A stretch of 64,000 nt of DNA from Silene latifolia (GCF_048544455.1 NC_133536.1:170768325-170832324); one strand, 5' to 3'. Shown: positions 24,945 to 36,311, numbered from the stretch's first letter. The notes: generated from the letters alone by a model not told the origin. Numbers and translations are program-made.

Positions 24945-25320
24945 CTCCTTCGTCGTCGTCGTCTTCTTCTTCTTCTTCCTCCTCTCTTCGTACACTAAAC
25001 TCTTCAGTCTTCACTCGTATATGTACGTCAGTAGAAAAGTAATCCCCAAATATATATACGGAGTATATTTTTTCTTCTTATAATCCCCAAATATTTTTCT
25101 TCGTTCGGAGGAGTGGGTTCGATCGGGTTGGTGGCGGCTCACACGGGCTTTGAAATGCCCGACCAGCTACTCTGATTGAATCGGGTCAGCCAGTTTATTT
25201 TTGCCAAGTTTAGCTACAGCCTAACCTACACAGCTAGGTGGGTTCAAAAGAACGGGTAAGCTGTAGTTTGGTGTACACCATTCTCTATTCCGGACCGATT
25301 CACTAAAATTACTATTTTTA
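24945..25320 (-). promoter_or_regulatory. Kinase 5' leader and proximal promoter region
   Basis: Directly upstream of the kinase ATG (reading the - strand) is a GAA/AGA-rich leader (about 24945-25015). Beyond it is a non-repetitive stretch up to the Tourist MITE that starts at 25321. No gene is visible. The region is assigned by position only. Confidence 0.5.
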
Positions 25321-25922
25321 GGGCATTAGCAATAGAGATTGATCATGAGGTTTCTAGGATGACATGTCTATCATTTTAGAGGTTTGTCTACAAACCTTCT
25401 ATTGTTAATGATGAGTGTTGAGGTTCATGGATGGAAGGGGTTACAAATTAGTATGATGGTTTGTGGAGAGAGAATGTGAGAGGAGAAAAAAATTTAGTGG
25501 GTCATGATATGAACCTTCAAGAGGTTTATTTGTTGTTGGTAAGAGATTTGTAGGTAAATGAGTTTGTATACTCCCTCCATTCAACTCCACTTTGCAACAT
25601 TGCTTTTTGCGCGGGTATTAAGAAACGGATTAAAAAAACTATTAAAAGTACATAGGGAAAGGGAATGGTGGGGTTAAAGATATTAAAAAAATATAAAGGT
25701 GAGTTTTATGGTGGATTTGTGTGGGGTATGAATGGCATTTTTTGTAAATATAGATTTTCAATAAGGATAGAAAAGTCTTTTACATGTCCAAATAAGGAAA
25801 CCTGTAAAGTGGAGTTGAATGGACGGAAATAGAATACTTGTAAAGTGGAGTTGAATGGAGGGAGTATTAGCTTATGTGGCATGGGAACAAATCTCTTACA
25901 GGTTCATCTATTACTAATGCCC
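25321..25922. mobile_element. Tourist/PIF-Harbinger-type MITE
   Basis: The inverted ends GGGCATTAGCAATAGA (left) and CTATTACTAATGCCC (right) are each flanked by TTA (25318-25320 and 25923-25925), the target duplication of PIF/Harbinger elements. The element is split by a Stowaway MITE at 25571-25864, so its own length is about 308 bp. A partial copy of the same family is at 28347-28517. It lies roughly 380 bp upstream of the kinase start codon. Confidence 0.85.
25571..25864. mobile_element. Stowaway MITE nested in the Tourist MITE
   Basis: Perfectly matching termini CTCCCTCCATTCAACTCCAC and their complement are bounded by TA on both sides (25569-25570 and 25865-25866). The right end contains a second internal copy of the terminal GTAAAGTGGAGTTGAATGGA block at about 25804-25823, so one terminus is duplicated. 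Confidence 0.9.
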
Positions 25923-26401
25923 TTATGGGTTGCCATTGGAATAACATTCCCATGAATTACAAAAGGTGGAGTTATTTGATTACCATTTCTTTTTTAAATG
26001 AGGAAAGTTGCACTCTACAAAAATGTGGGAAGTTACTTACCAACACTCTCCCAATTCTTAGGGAGAAGAAGGATCCACCTATATGAGAGACTCCGGTGAG
26101 TCAACTCGACCTGCCCTTCCCTGCTGGTTGGTAGTGAGAGGATTCTTAGTAGTTTTGATGATCCCTAGAGGAATACATAGAGTTGAACATAGTAAACCAA
26201 CGACACACCGCTGCAAGTAGGCAACCGAATACTTTGGGAAATTCCCAGAATTAGATGAGGGAGTTTACTTTCCATGATATTGCATTTCATGTGATCTTAC
26301 AATTCCCGCATCAACTAAACGACTCTTTATAAGGATCTTAATAACGAGCGTCCCGGGCACTCGATAAAATAATTCAAACATTATTTAACTGTCTTAAAGC
26401 A

Positions 26402-26402
<1 letters not shown>

Positions 26403-26452
<50 letters not shown>
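26403..26452. repeat. (TAA)n microsatellite
   Basis: A run of TAA repeats immediately precedes the long-TIR element at 26453. From 25926 to 26402 I see no gene or repeat ends. Confidence 0.9.
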
Positions 26453-26453
<1 letters not shown>

Positions 26454-26993
26454 GGAAAATTCACGTGGTACCCTCAAATTTTGCCATTTTGCATGTGGTA
26501 CTCAACTTTTTAAGTTTGAGTACATGATACCCTCCATGCTTGATTTTCATGCACAACATGCTCTTTTTGTCGCTATAAAAAAACTCAATAGCGCATAACT
26601 CTTAGACCGGAATTCAAAATTCACAAATTTTTTTTCCCTAAAATGAATATCTCGTCATAATTTACAATTTGAGAAGAAAAAAATTGACGACTGACATTTT
26701 AAAGAGTTTTTCAACGAAAATTTCAAATCAACCATATCTTCGATGTTAAATTTCTGAATGACCATTTTCGTTTTATCAATTTTTAGATCTCGAAGAGGTA
26801 ATCAAATTGGAAAAAAAATTAGTCAATTCCGATTTATGATTTATGATTTTTGCTCAATTGAAAATTTTAAGAACGATAAAAAGGGCACGTTGTGCTTGAA
26901 AATCAAATCTCAAAGATATCATGTGCACAAACTTAAAAAGTTGGGTACCACGTATAAAATGGCAAAGTTCGAGGGTACCACGTGAATTTTGCG
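26453..26993. mobile_element. Long-TIR (MULE-like) non-autonomous element
   Basis: The left end CGGAAAATTCACGTGGTACC and the right end, read on the other strand as CGCAAAATTCACGTGGTACC, start inverted repeats traceable for about 130 bp (both arms include GTTTG or GAGTAC plus CAACTTTTTAAGTTTG). The flanks are TAA-rich microsatellite on both sides, and TAATAACGGAAAAT occurs at 26447-26460 and 26994-27007, so the exact target duplication is ambiguous. No coding capacity. Confidence 0.65.
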
Positions 26994-27002
26994 TAATAAC
27001 GG

Positions 27003-27079
27003 AAAATAATAACAATAACAACAATAACAATAACAACAACAACAACAACAACAACAATAATAATAATAATAATAATAAT
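27003..27079. repeat. (AAC/AAT)n microsatellite
   Basis: Compound trinucleotide/hexanucleotide run of AACAAT, AAC and AAT units next to the long-TIR element and the tandem duplication. The long Asn-, Ile- or Val-only frames it creates are not genes. Confidence 0.9.
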
Positions 27080-27307
27080 CAAATCCTTAACTATTTTGTA
27101 CATTATATCAAATAAGTAGTGCACTTCTATCTCCAACATGCTACCATAAGGTCCACAACCATCACCTACCACTAACACCATACTCACCCTAATAATCAAA
27201 TCCTTAACTATTTTGTACATTATATCAAATAAGTAGTGCACTTCTATCTCCGACATGCTACCATAAGGTCCACAACCATCACCTACCACTAACACCATAC
27301 TCACCCT
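27074..27307. repeat. 117-bp tandem duplication
   Basis: Two adjacent copies (27074-27190 and 27191-27307) beginning AATAATCAAATCCTTAAC differ at only about one base (CCAACATG versus CCGACATG). The first copy begins inside the microsatellite, suggesting slippage or unequal repair started there. Confidence 0.9.
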
Positions 27308-28015
27308 AAATATTGCATAATACATCTATCAGCGCACCTGAATCCACAAAGTCCACCCCGGCCATCAATCTCCAATTTTCCCGAAATGTACCATAAACCT
27401 TATCCGGGTTACTTCACAATCGGATATATAATCGACTAAAGAATGGTGATCCCGTTTGGGAAATTGTCAAACTCTTACCAACATGGCGGTATATCGACAG
27501 TGTTACGTAGGAATCATTTGACACCCTATTAAGGGAAGACTATACCCAAGATCCAAATGAATTTAAAAAAAAACAATTAAAAGTTCCCGAAAAGGGGTTT
27601 AGGTTGGGATTCCCGGCGCTGCACAGCTTTTTTCCGGATAGCCTTATCGACGATGTTGTATCTATGTTGCTTGATACGATAAGACTGGCCAGCTACGACA
27701 TTATGACTTCATGTTATATCTTTGCCAAGGAAAGGAAGTAGAGAACAAGAAATCCGTATATTTAAAATACAGAGTAAATAATTAATTAATAATGGAATGG
27801 TAGCGCAGCATGTATTTAAGGGGCGGATACGTAAATTTGCATTGCTTAAGGGGTTTTTTTTTATAGCTTTTGCTTTATTATAATTCTCTAATTCGAATCC
27901 TTCACCTTTTATAACTTCTCTTTATATGTGTGTAAGCCGTGTAAGGCACAATACTGTTCATAAATCATTTACCTTTTTTTGTCACATTTAAAGCATATAG
28001 AAGATTTAAGAGTAA
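27308..28015. other. Intergenic stretch without recognisable features
   Basis: About 700 bases of AT-rich DNA with no open reading frame of note and no recognisable repeat ends. A slightly GC-richer block at 27600-27720 has no assigned identity. Confidence 0.5.
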
Positions 28016-28346
28016 CTAGTTTTATACCCGTGCAAAATATTGCACGAGTTTATTCATTTAGTATTTTATTTGCAATACGTAAATAAATGAATAAAATGCA
28101 AAAAAAAAATGCAAAAACAAAATAATACTCACTCTAATTCTTAAGAAACGCCTCCCTTTTTTCACTCTATGGTATAAAATTGCTCCATCTATTACTTGGA
28201 AACCAGCTAAAGTTTCTGAAAACGGAATACATTATATAAAATTCTATTATAAAATGGGAGAAACTCATTGACATAAAAAAAATTAAAAAAAATTGTTTGG
28301 ATAAAACATTAAAGAGCACCTGTCGCCTCAATTATATATGCTCTAA
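28016..28346 (-). mobile_element. Probable Helitron 3' end (fragment)
   Basis: On the - strand a short hairpin (CTCGTGCAATATTTTGCACGGG) is followed about 7 bases later by CTAG at 28019-28016, with T next to it on the + strand. A hairpin about 10 bases before a terminal CTRR is the Helitron 3' signature. The 5' end was not identified; the right limit is set by the next repeat. No Rep/helicase sequence is present. Confidence 0.4.
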
Positions 28347-28517
28347 GAGCATTAGCAATAGACGAACTTTCAGTAGGTTTGTTCTCATACCACATATGCT
28401 AATATACAAACTCATTTACTTACAAACCTCATACCAACGTACAATAGATAAACCCGTCCCTTTTTTTTGCTCTAAGGCTCATAACAAATCTCAACACCCA
28501 TGTCCAACAATAGATGG
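28347..28517. mobile_element. Partial Tourist MITE copy, truncated by element A
   Basis: It begins GAGCATTAGCAATAGACG after TAA and contains a block (ATACAAACTCATTTACTTACAAACCTC) that matches, in reverse orientation, the arm of the Tourist MITE at about 25516-25570. It is interrupted at 28517/28518 by the LTR of element A, so this MITE was element A's landing site. Confidence 0.6.
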
Positions 28518-29898
28518 TGTAATACTACGGTTTTCTGTACTGTTGGCTACTCCATCGAGTAAGGCTTACTCTGTCGAGTAAGTGAGTTTTGGTTACGAAA
28601 CAGTGTACTTTCTGATGGGTACTCGATCGAGTAGGTGTCACTCGATTGAGTAGGTGTCACTCGATCGAGTAGGGGGCACTCGATCGAGTAAGTCGGTTTT
28701 ACGGGTTTTGTTAGCAATGCGAAAAAGATATATAAACTTAATTCGTCAGTTCTTTTCACTTTTTACCCTATTGTAACTTTCATAAAGAATAAAACAAAGT
28801 ACGTTGCTTCTCTCTTTCGTAATGCTATCAAATCCCAAGGCTTGTGTCGTTGGAAGTCTAAGTTCTTTACGCCATTAAGACCGTCACATTGTGGGTAAGA
28901 TTCTAGTATGGTTTTTATATTATTTCATTGATTTTAGTTGAAACCCTAATTGGGTATTTTGGGGGTTTGGGGAGTATTGTGATTGTTAGATGATAATTGT
29001 ATGATTGTGTGATTGATAGGAGGTGACTTTGTAGAGGAACGTTTCTGATTAGCTGATTGTGACGATCTTGATGATTGCTTTTCCAGGTAGGGTTTCCCTA
29101 CTCAGTTATTGGTTACATTGTATTAGATGTTTGGTTGATTGTTGATGGTTGTTAATGTTGTTGATCTATATCGTGTTGGAATTGGTAATTGGTAATTGTT
29201 GTTGTATAGTTGGGTGGTTGTGTTTGTCTATGGTTCGCGAGGTGTGTCCTCGGATGAGTGGAGTCACTTGCGGGAGTGGCTTCACGCCCTTGATTCGCCC
29301 TTTGTGGAACCCGCCACAAAATGGGATGTGCACATTAAGGAACTTGGGTTTGCGCTCGGTATTGATGAGCGGGGCTTAGGTGGGAATGGTTGCGATCCCC
29401 CACTGGCGGTGAGGATTACTGGTTGCGGCCTTAATCTGGCAGGACTAGACCTTCAGGCTAGTCAGGTGATAGGAGATGTGAAGGATTTGGGTGATTGTAT
29501 GTATTGTTGATATTGCTTTATCTTATATTGTGTAATCAGTAACTGACCCCATTTAATTGTTTTAAAAATTGTGGTGATCCATTCGGGGATCGTGAGCAGA
29601 TATTGAGCAGGTATGAGATGGATTACGTGGGGGATAGCTGGGATCGAGTCACCACGCGTCACTTAGAGTCTTCCGATGTGTCGTTGAACTTTATACTTCT
29701 TTTAGTTGGTTTTGGTATTTGGAACAGTTGTATTTCATTTGACAGTTTTAGTTTGGATATGTATCGCCTTAAACTTATTTAATAAAGTATGTTCTTTTAT
29801 GGTCCTTTTGATATACATTGCCTCGGGTAACCGAGATGGTAGCACTTCCATGCATTAGGTGGTTTTGGTAAGGCACCTTGGTGTATGGGGGTGTTACA
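28518..29898 (+). repeat. Element A 5' LTR
   Basis: 1381 bp, starting TGTAATACTACGG and ending GGGGGTGTTACA. The middle part (about 29243-29440) is closely similar to the LTRs of element B, including the CACTTGCGGGAGTGGCTTCA and GGGATGTGCACATTAA blocks, and so is the last part with CGGGTAACCGAGATGGTA. Short open frames in it are not considered genes. Confidence 0.85.
28548..28691. repeat. CTCGATCGAG palindrome cluster in the element A LTR
   Basis: At least six copies of TACTCGATCGAGTA or one-step variants (CCATCGAG, CTGTCGAG, CTCGATTGAG) occur, the last four spaced about 19-20 bp. The core is a perfect 10-bp palindrome with two CpGs. CTCGATTGAG variants look like CpG deamination. Confidence 0.9.
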
Positions 29899-29901
29899 AA
29901 G

Positions 29902-29913
29902 TGGTATCAGAGC
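29902..29913 (+). other. Element A primer-binding site (initiator tRNA-Met type)
   Basis: TGGTATCAGAGC lies 3 bases after the LTR end. It is complementary to the 3' end of plant initiator tRNA-Met, the primer used by many Ty3/gypsy and copia elements. Confidence 0.9.
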
Positions 29914-30353
29914 GATGATTTTGGAACCTGTAGCTAATGAACCTAGGGAGTCAAACTAAAATGAACTCGGGTAGGAGTTTTTAGAAGCTAATGCAAAGAC
30001 TTGGGATACGTCCTAAAGTCGCGAACTCGCCCTACAACTTTAAACCGGTCACTATGGGGTGTCATGGGATCGCTATGTGTTTACTAATGTTCTATTGCAT
30101 ATGTTGGATGATATGTTGCATGAAAATGTTGGATGAATGATTGTGGAGGAATGAAGGATGTGGTGGAAAAAGGTGAAGTAGATCATATGATAATATGTTG
30201 TGGGTACTAATGTTGCATGATGGATGATTTATAATGTGGCATTATAGTAACATGTGAATAGGATGTTTGCGTTTGATGTATACGTATATATATTTTTGTT
30301 GTTGCAAAAAGTTAATAAGTTAAAGTATGCGGGTAGCTATAAAAGTCAACATG

Positions 30354-30621
30354 ACTCGATCGAGTAGGGGATACTCGATCGAGTAGGGTGGACTCGATCG
30401 AGTGGGGTGAGCTCGATCGAGTAGGTATATGACAACGTTGGGCAGTAGCTGATGTTTTGGGGAACTCGATCGAGTAAGAGGAGTACTCGATCGAGTGAGG
30501 GCTACTCAATCGAGTACGTTTTGATCAGGTTCTATAGTTGAGGTACTCGATCGAGTAAGTGGGCAACTCGATCGAGTGACCTCTACTTGATCGAGTGGGC
30601 ATTGTTAGTCGATCGAGTAAG
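30354..30621. repeat. CTCGATCGAG palindrome cluster in the element A leader
   Basis: About nine to ten copies of ACTCGATCGAGTA and variants lie between the PBS and the gag start codon, in two groups. The first group is spaced 19-20 bp. It would be transcribed as a series of potential hairpins in the 5' leader of the genomic RNA. Confidence 0.9.
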
Positions 30622-30696
30622 TGCTGTACAGGTCGTATATGCTTTGAGCCGTAGGCTATGTGCTTATGTTTGTCTCTCCTCTTATAGCTGAAAGAT

Positions 30697-31615
30697 ATGC
30701 AGCCAAAGAGATCTACTCTGTACGCTAGGGCGCAGAAGATGAGTGTGGATGATATAGCCAAGATGCTTGAGCATCAAGATGCGCTTACCGAGGTCCTAAA
30801 GAGATTTAGGAAAGACAAAGATTCCGAGGTAAACTTTGCCAAGATGAGCATTACGATAGCCCGCTTCAATCCAAAGGAGTATATGGGTACTGGTGCGCCA
30901 ATTTTGCTTGACAATTGGCATAGGGAGATGGAGAACATCCTGAATGTGGTTCATTGTCCCGAGGACTTTAAAGTGGAACAAGTTGCGTTCTACTTGAGAA
31001 ATGCTACGGGAGAGTGGTGGGACAAGGTAAGGGAGAGTGCCCTAGATCTGTATCTGAAGTAGGGAAAGTCATATATATCGTAGGTTGAGTTTAAGAGAGC
31101 TATGCGCCGGGAGTTTGTTCCTGAACACGTTCGTAGTAAGCCAAGGGAGGAGTTCGATGCTTTCAAGATGACTTCGGACATGACTGTGGATGAGTACTAT
31201 CATAAGTTTAATGAGAAGTCGAGATATGCAGAAGACATAGGGCTGAATCAAGAGAACTTGGCACTGAGGTTTGAAGAGAGGCTGACCTATCAGATAATGG
31301 AGAAGTTACCAGTTGGGGTCCTTACAGATGTTAAGGAAGTTTATGAGCAAGTAGGGAGAGCTGAGAGATTGGTCGAGATGGCCAAAGAGAACAAGGAGAG
31401 GGGTCCTGAGAAAAGAAAGGCTGAGAGCGAGGGAGGTGGTCAGTCTAGCTACAAGTGGAGTAACCATAACCAGGCGAGGGCTTACTCATCAGGATCGGGT
31501 TTTAGTGGTGGAGCTTCTTATAGGTGTGGTCCTGGTGGTAGCAGTAGCAGCTGGAGTATCTCTTGTTTCAACCGTGGCGGTATTGGCCACAAGAGGCATG
31601 AGTACTAGTGCCGTG
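30697..31615 (+). pseudogene. Element A gag, disrupted
   Basis: The reading frame begins MQPKRSTLYARAQKM and contains the retrotransposon gag core (GTGAPILLDNWHREME, ATGEWWDKV, RREFVPEHVR, MTVDEYYHKF). In-frame stops fall near 31060 and 31080. The zinc knuckle near 31560-31610 reads CFNRGGIGHKRHEY, so two cysteines of the CCHC motif are replaced (by Arg and Tyr). The product would package the element RNA, but this copy cannot make a normal Gag. Confidence 0.85.
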
Positions 31616-31949
31616 GGGAGAGGTTTTCAGAGGCCATCACAGGGGAGCTTTTTGCAGGGTCCGTCTCAGAGTTAGGCTAGAAACCGACCGGCGGGGTCAT
31701 GGAATAACCAAGGAGGTCAGAGTAACAACAACGGTGGATCTAACCGCAATGATGGTAAGTCTTATCAGAAACCGGCAGCTAACAACAATTAGGAGTCAGC
31801 TGCCAAGCCATCTACTTCAGCGAGTACAGTTCAGGGAGGTGGACAAAATACTAGTGGCAAGTCATTTATGATGGACAAGAAAGCTGCTGAGGATGATGCT
31901 CACGTGATCACTAGTACCTTTTTTTGTTAATGATGTTTCTACCTTTGTT

Positions 31950-34900
31950 TTGTTTGATTCGGGGGCGTCAGACTCTTTTGTATCGTCGAGTCATGCTAAG
32001 CTTTTGGGTTTGATAGAGTTTGAGTCTGTAAAAGATGAGGTTTTTATACCGTCGGGTGAGTCAGTGTCTTGTAGGAGGTTGTGTAAGGGTGTATCTATGA
32101 TAGTTGAGCAGGTTGATCTTCTAGTGGATTTGTTAGAATTTCCTATGGATGGTTTTGAGATGATAGTTGGTATGGATTGGCTGGGTAAGTACAAGGCTAG
32201 AATAGATTGTCACCAAAACAGAGTCTCTTTGAGAGGTCTTAAGGGAATTAGTGTGTCTTATCATGGGTTTGTTGTCATACCCAAAGTCAAAGTGATTGCA
32301 GTGGTGACATTAAAGTCTTATTTGAGGAAGGGGTGTCCTTTGATTCTATGCCATGTGAAAGACCATAGTATGATGGGGCCGACAACTGATCAGATACCAG
32401 TGGTGGGAGAATTTCCAGATGTTTTTCCGGACGAGATACCAGGTTTGCCACCGAAGAGGGATATAGACTTCAGTGTGGAGTTGAAACCAGGGACGGGACC
32501 AATCTCTAAGACCCCGTACCGCATGAGTCCTAAAGAGTTAGAAGAGCTGAAGAATCAGTTGGATGATTTGATAGATAAGGGATATATTAGACCTAGTGTA
32601 TCGCTGTGGGGAACACCAGTTTTGTTTGTGAAAAAGAAAGATGGGAGCTTGAGGTTGTGTATCGACTACAGGGAGCTGAACAACGTTACAGTGAAGAACA
32701 AGTATCCTTTGCCAAGGATAGATGATCTGTTTGACCAGCTGAGTGGGGCAGGAGTCTTTTCAAAGATTGATTTGAGATCAAGTTATCATCAGGTGAGGAT
32801 TCAGGATGAAGACATACCGAAGACAGCTTTTCGATCGAGATATGGTCACTATGAGTACCTGGTGATGCCGTTTGGGTTGTCTAATGCACCGGCAGTATTT
32901 ATGGATTTGATGAACATGGTCTTCAGTCAGTTTTTAGATCGGTTTTTGGTGGTGTTAATTGATGATATCTTAGTCTATTCCAAGACTAAGGAGGAGCATG
33001 AGGAGCACTTGAGGTTGGTGTTACAAACTTTGCGCGACAATCAGTTGTATGCAAAGTTGTATAAATGTGAGTTCTGGCTCGCGGAAGTTGCTTTTCTGAG
33101 GCATGTGATTTCTAAAGAGGCTGTATCTGTGGATCCTACAAAGATAGAGGTAGTGTCTAAGTGGGAATCACCAAAGAATGTGGTAGAGATCGGGAGTTTC
33201 TTGGGTTTGGCAGGGTACTATCGTCGGTTCGTGGAAGACATTTCAAAGATCGCAAGCCAAAGAATGTGGCAGAGGTCAGGAGTTCCTTGGGTTTGGTAGG
33301 GTACTACCATCGGTTTGTGGAAGACATTTCAAAGATCGCAAGATCTATGACAGCGTTGATGAGGAAAGAGAGCGGATTTCGATGGGATGAAAGTTGTGAG
33401 ACGACGTTCCAAACATTAAAGGAGCGTTTGACCACAGCTCCAGTCTTAGCTTTACCTGAAGGGTGTGAGAACTTTGAGGCGTATACAGATGCTTCAAAGA
33501 ACGGGTTGGGTTGTGTGTTGATGCAGAATGGGAAAGTTATTGCCTATGCTTCTAGGCAATTGAAGCCTTATGAGGAGAACTATTCGACACATGATCTAGA
33601 GTTGGGTGCAGTTGTGTTTGCTCTCAAGATTTGGAGGCACTATATTTATGGGGCGACCTTTAAGGTGTTTTCAGATCACAAGAGTCTCAAGGACATCTTT
33701 ACTCAAAAGGAGTTGAACATGAGAGAGGGGAGGTGGATGAAGCTTATAGGGGACTATGACATGGATATCATATACCATGAAGGGAAATTAAACGTTGTGG
33801 CTGATGCATTGAGAAGGAAGAGTGTGCATTCTTTATGCACAACTATGTCTTTGATGAGGTTGAGAGATGAGGTGGGAAAGATGGGGATACATGTGATACA
33901 AAAAGGGGATGCTAGAGGAGACTTGACAGTGGAGCCGAATCTTTATGATGATATTCGCAGGAAGCAAGCTCTTGATTCTAAGATTCAGGAGTAGAGAGCT
34001 GGAGTAGAGAAAGGGACAGTGTCTCGGTTCTCTATTCATTCAGATGGGAGTGTTCGGTTTGACGGGAGATGGTGTATGCCTAGAGATGAGGAGTTGAAAA
34101 AGGTGATCATGATAAAGGCTCATTGCACACCGTATTCAGTACATCTAGGTGGTGACAAGCAGTATAGAGATTTGAAGAAGACTTTATGGTGGCCTAGGAT
34201 GAAAAGGGAAACAGTTAAGTTCGTGGCTCGATGTTTGACATGTCAGAGGGTTAAGGGAGAGTAGCGATGACCACAAGGTAAGATTCAGTCTCTTGAGTTA
34301 CCTGAGTGGAAGTGAGAGTCTATCTCCATGGACTTTATAGTGGGTTTACCGAGGAGCCAACATGGTAATAACATAATATGGGTGATAGTTGACCGTTTGA
34401 CTAAGTCAGCTCACTTTATTCCAATGAAAGATACATGGAGTAAGGTTCAGTTGGCTAATGGGTACAGGAAGCATGTGGTGAGGTTCATAGAGTCCCAAAG
34501 GACATTGTGTCAGATCGAGATGCTACGTTTATTTCTCGGTTTTGGCAAGAGTTGCAGGAGATGATGGGAACTACCTTGAAGATGAGTACTGCTTTTCATC
34601 CTGCAATAGATGGACAGACAGAGAGAACTATCAAGACTTTGGAGGATATGTTGCGAGCTTGTGTGATGGAGTTTGGCGGTAGTTGGGAAGATAGGTTGGA
34701 TTTGATCGAGTCTTCTTATAACAACAGCTACCACACGAGTATTGGGATGGCTCCGTTTAAGACTTTGTATTGGAGGAGGTGTAGGAGTCTGATTTGCTGG
34801 GATGATAGAGCTGAGGCAGTAGTTTTAGGACCACAGATGGTACAGGATATGATAGACCAAGTGAAAGTCATTCGACAAAAGATGAAAGCGGCCCAGGATC

Positions 34901-35088
34901 AACAAAAGAGCTATGCGGACTTGCACCGTCGGGACATCGAGTTTTAGGTTTGGGATAAGGTTCTTCTGAAAGTATCACCGATGCGTGGGGTTATGAGGTT
35001 TTGTAAGAAAGGGAAGCTGAGCCAGAAGTTCATTGGACTGTATGAGATTTTGGATCGTGTGGGAGAGGTTGCTTATCGGTTAGCTTTT
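31950..35088 (+). pseudogene. Element A pol (protease, RT, RNase H, integrase), disrupted and truncated
   Basis: Order: aspartic protease [10 protein letters not shown] near 31955; RT from about 32400 with [11 protein letters not shown] and the catalytic LIDD near 32955; RNase H with [10 protein letters not shown] near 33484 and a DHKSL block; H2C2 zinc finger near 34110-34250; integrase core with SMDFIVGLPRS near 34322, SDRDATFISRFWQE near 34510, and the Glu region IDGQTER near 34606. An 86-bp tandem duplication at 33171-33342 breaks the frame between RT and RNase H. Stops occur near 33994, 34262 and 34947, with a frameshift around 34500. The last A residues (VGEVAYRLA) meet element C at 35089. 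Confidence 0.9.
33171..33342. repeat. 86-bp tandem duplication inside element A pol
   Basis: Copy 1 (33171-33256) and copy 2 (33257-33342) both start CCAAAGAATGTGG and end AAGATCGCAAG. They differ at roughly nine positions. The 86-bp period is not a multiple of three, so it shifts the reading frame. Confidence 0.9.
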
Positions 35089-36307
35089 TGATGTATCACT
35101 TTTATATACACTTTTATAACTCCTTTCATGTTGTTTTATATACCGTTTTTGTGCCTAATGTATCATTTATATGCCTTTATTTGTGAAATGTCGATACTGC
35201 CGCTTCTTTATGTTTTAATGCAGAAATAACGCATTATAAGGTGAATCAAGTTAAGATGAGCATTGCGGTTATGGCATAGTGGAATACACGAGGTATGGCA
35301 CGAGAAACGAGGAGACTTGAAGACGGAAAGAGAATTAAAAGAAGAAATCAGGCTGAAGACTTGGTTCCTCGATCGAGTAGGCGAAGACTCGATCGAGTAA
35401 CCTTCCTCGATCGAGTATGTTAAGGCTCGATCGAGGAACCTTTATGTCGGTCTTATTTCCGTATTTTCCTAAAACACGTATTGTTTGTAATATATATTCT
35501 AAACTCGTAGGATTTATTAGGTTAAGCGTTTATTACTTTTCGACGGCTGGAAAATACTTTAGCATTCATACTTTGTTCTATAATCTTTTCTCGTTAATTA
35601 CTAAGGTACTAATCGTTCCTCATTAATTAATTATTCAAGTTTTATGCTCTTAATTCATTATTATTATTTCATGTCTTCAATTATGTTGTCATCCATCTTT
35701 ATTGTTGTTGTTGAATTTAATATGGGTAGATAATTTATTCATCTAAGATGAAGGGGATCTAGGTTGATTAGAAAGAGGAATATTAATTGATTGCTAGTAA
35801 TATCACATGAATTATCGTTTGATTATTGTTCTTAATCTAATTATTTGATTTAGGCCTGAATTGATAATTAGTGTAGCGAATTAATACTTTCACCGACAGG
35901 GTTAGAATTAATATAGGTTGCGATAATCAAATAGATTGTGTTCAATATTAGCGATTGCATGTTAGACTTAATCTAAAGGACATAATAAAATTAATCAATC
36001 TTGTGACTTTAGATAATTTTATTGACCTAGCAATTGATTAAGAAACCCCATATAATTGACCCAGTGAACCGGAATCCTAGACTCTTTAATATTATTGTTA
36101 ATACATCATTTAATTTACTCGCTATTAGTTGATAGAAAACAAACAAAACAAAACCCCCATAAATTGTTACCTTTAAGACACTTTAAATATTAGCATACTG
36201 ATTATTACCGCCTCCCTGTGGATTCGATACCTGTCTTACCACTAGTTATTTTGTTAGTTCTGAGATAGATTTATTTTGATATAGGTAATACGGCTTTAGC
36301 CTTATCA
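35089..36307 (+). repeat. Element C 5' LTR
   Basis: 1219 bp, starting TGATGTATCA and ending CCTTATCA (terminal inverted TGAT...ATCA). It carries a four-copy cluster of CTCGATCGAG-type motifs at 35367-35437 in its 5' third. Confidence 0.8.
35367..35437. repeat. CTCGATCGAG cluster in the element C LTR
   Basis: Four motif copies (CTCGATCGAGTA twice, CTCGATCGAGTATG, CTCGATCGAGGAA) lie within 71 bases. They are the same core palindrome as in elements A and B although C is from a different lineage. Confidence 0.9.
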
Positions 36308-36311
36308 AATT

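Larger units (their letters stand above)
28518..35088 (+). mobile_element. Element A: Tekay-like Ty3/gypsy chromovirus, 5' part
   Basis: The 5' LTR (28518-29898), an initiator-Met PBS, a leader rich in CTCGATCGAG palindromes, gag and pol (protease, RT, RNase H, integrase) follow in the usual Ty3/gypsy order. Domain sequences ([27 protein letters not shown]2C2 integrase) fit the Tekay/Del chromovirus group. Coding frames carry several stops and frameshifts, so the copy is dead. It is interrupted at 35088/35089 within the integrase C-terminal region by element C; the chromodomain and 3' LTR should lie beyond the window. The expected 5-bp target duplication is GATGG (28513-28517). Confidence 0.9.

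Noticed and set aside
26921..27325. Open frames of Asn, Ile or Val repeats
   Set aside because: They are translations of AAC/AAT microsatellite and of the 117-bp duplication, not genes.
29149..29510. Frames of 76-104 codons whose sequence is partly conserved with element B (38334-38582, 44866-45072)
   Set aside because: The conservation is that of LTR DNA; the frames differ in length and phase between copies. It is more likely a cis-acting sequence than a protein.
30354..30621. Regularly spaced palindromic repeats that look superficially like a CRISPR array
   Set aside because: The repeat is only 10-14 bp, the spacing varies, the gaps are 6-8 bp and GT-rich, and the host is a plant nuclear genome with no cas genes. 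It is a retrotransposon leader motif.
31436..31871. Alternative frames in the gag-protease junction of element A
   Set aside because: They are shadows of the disrupted gag frame in a Gly/Ser-rich region.
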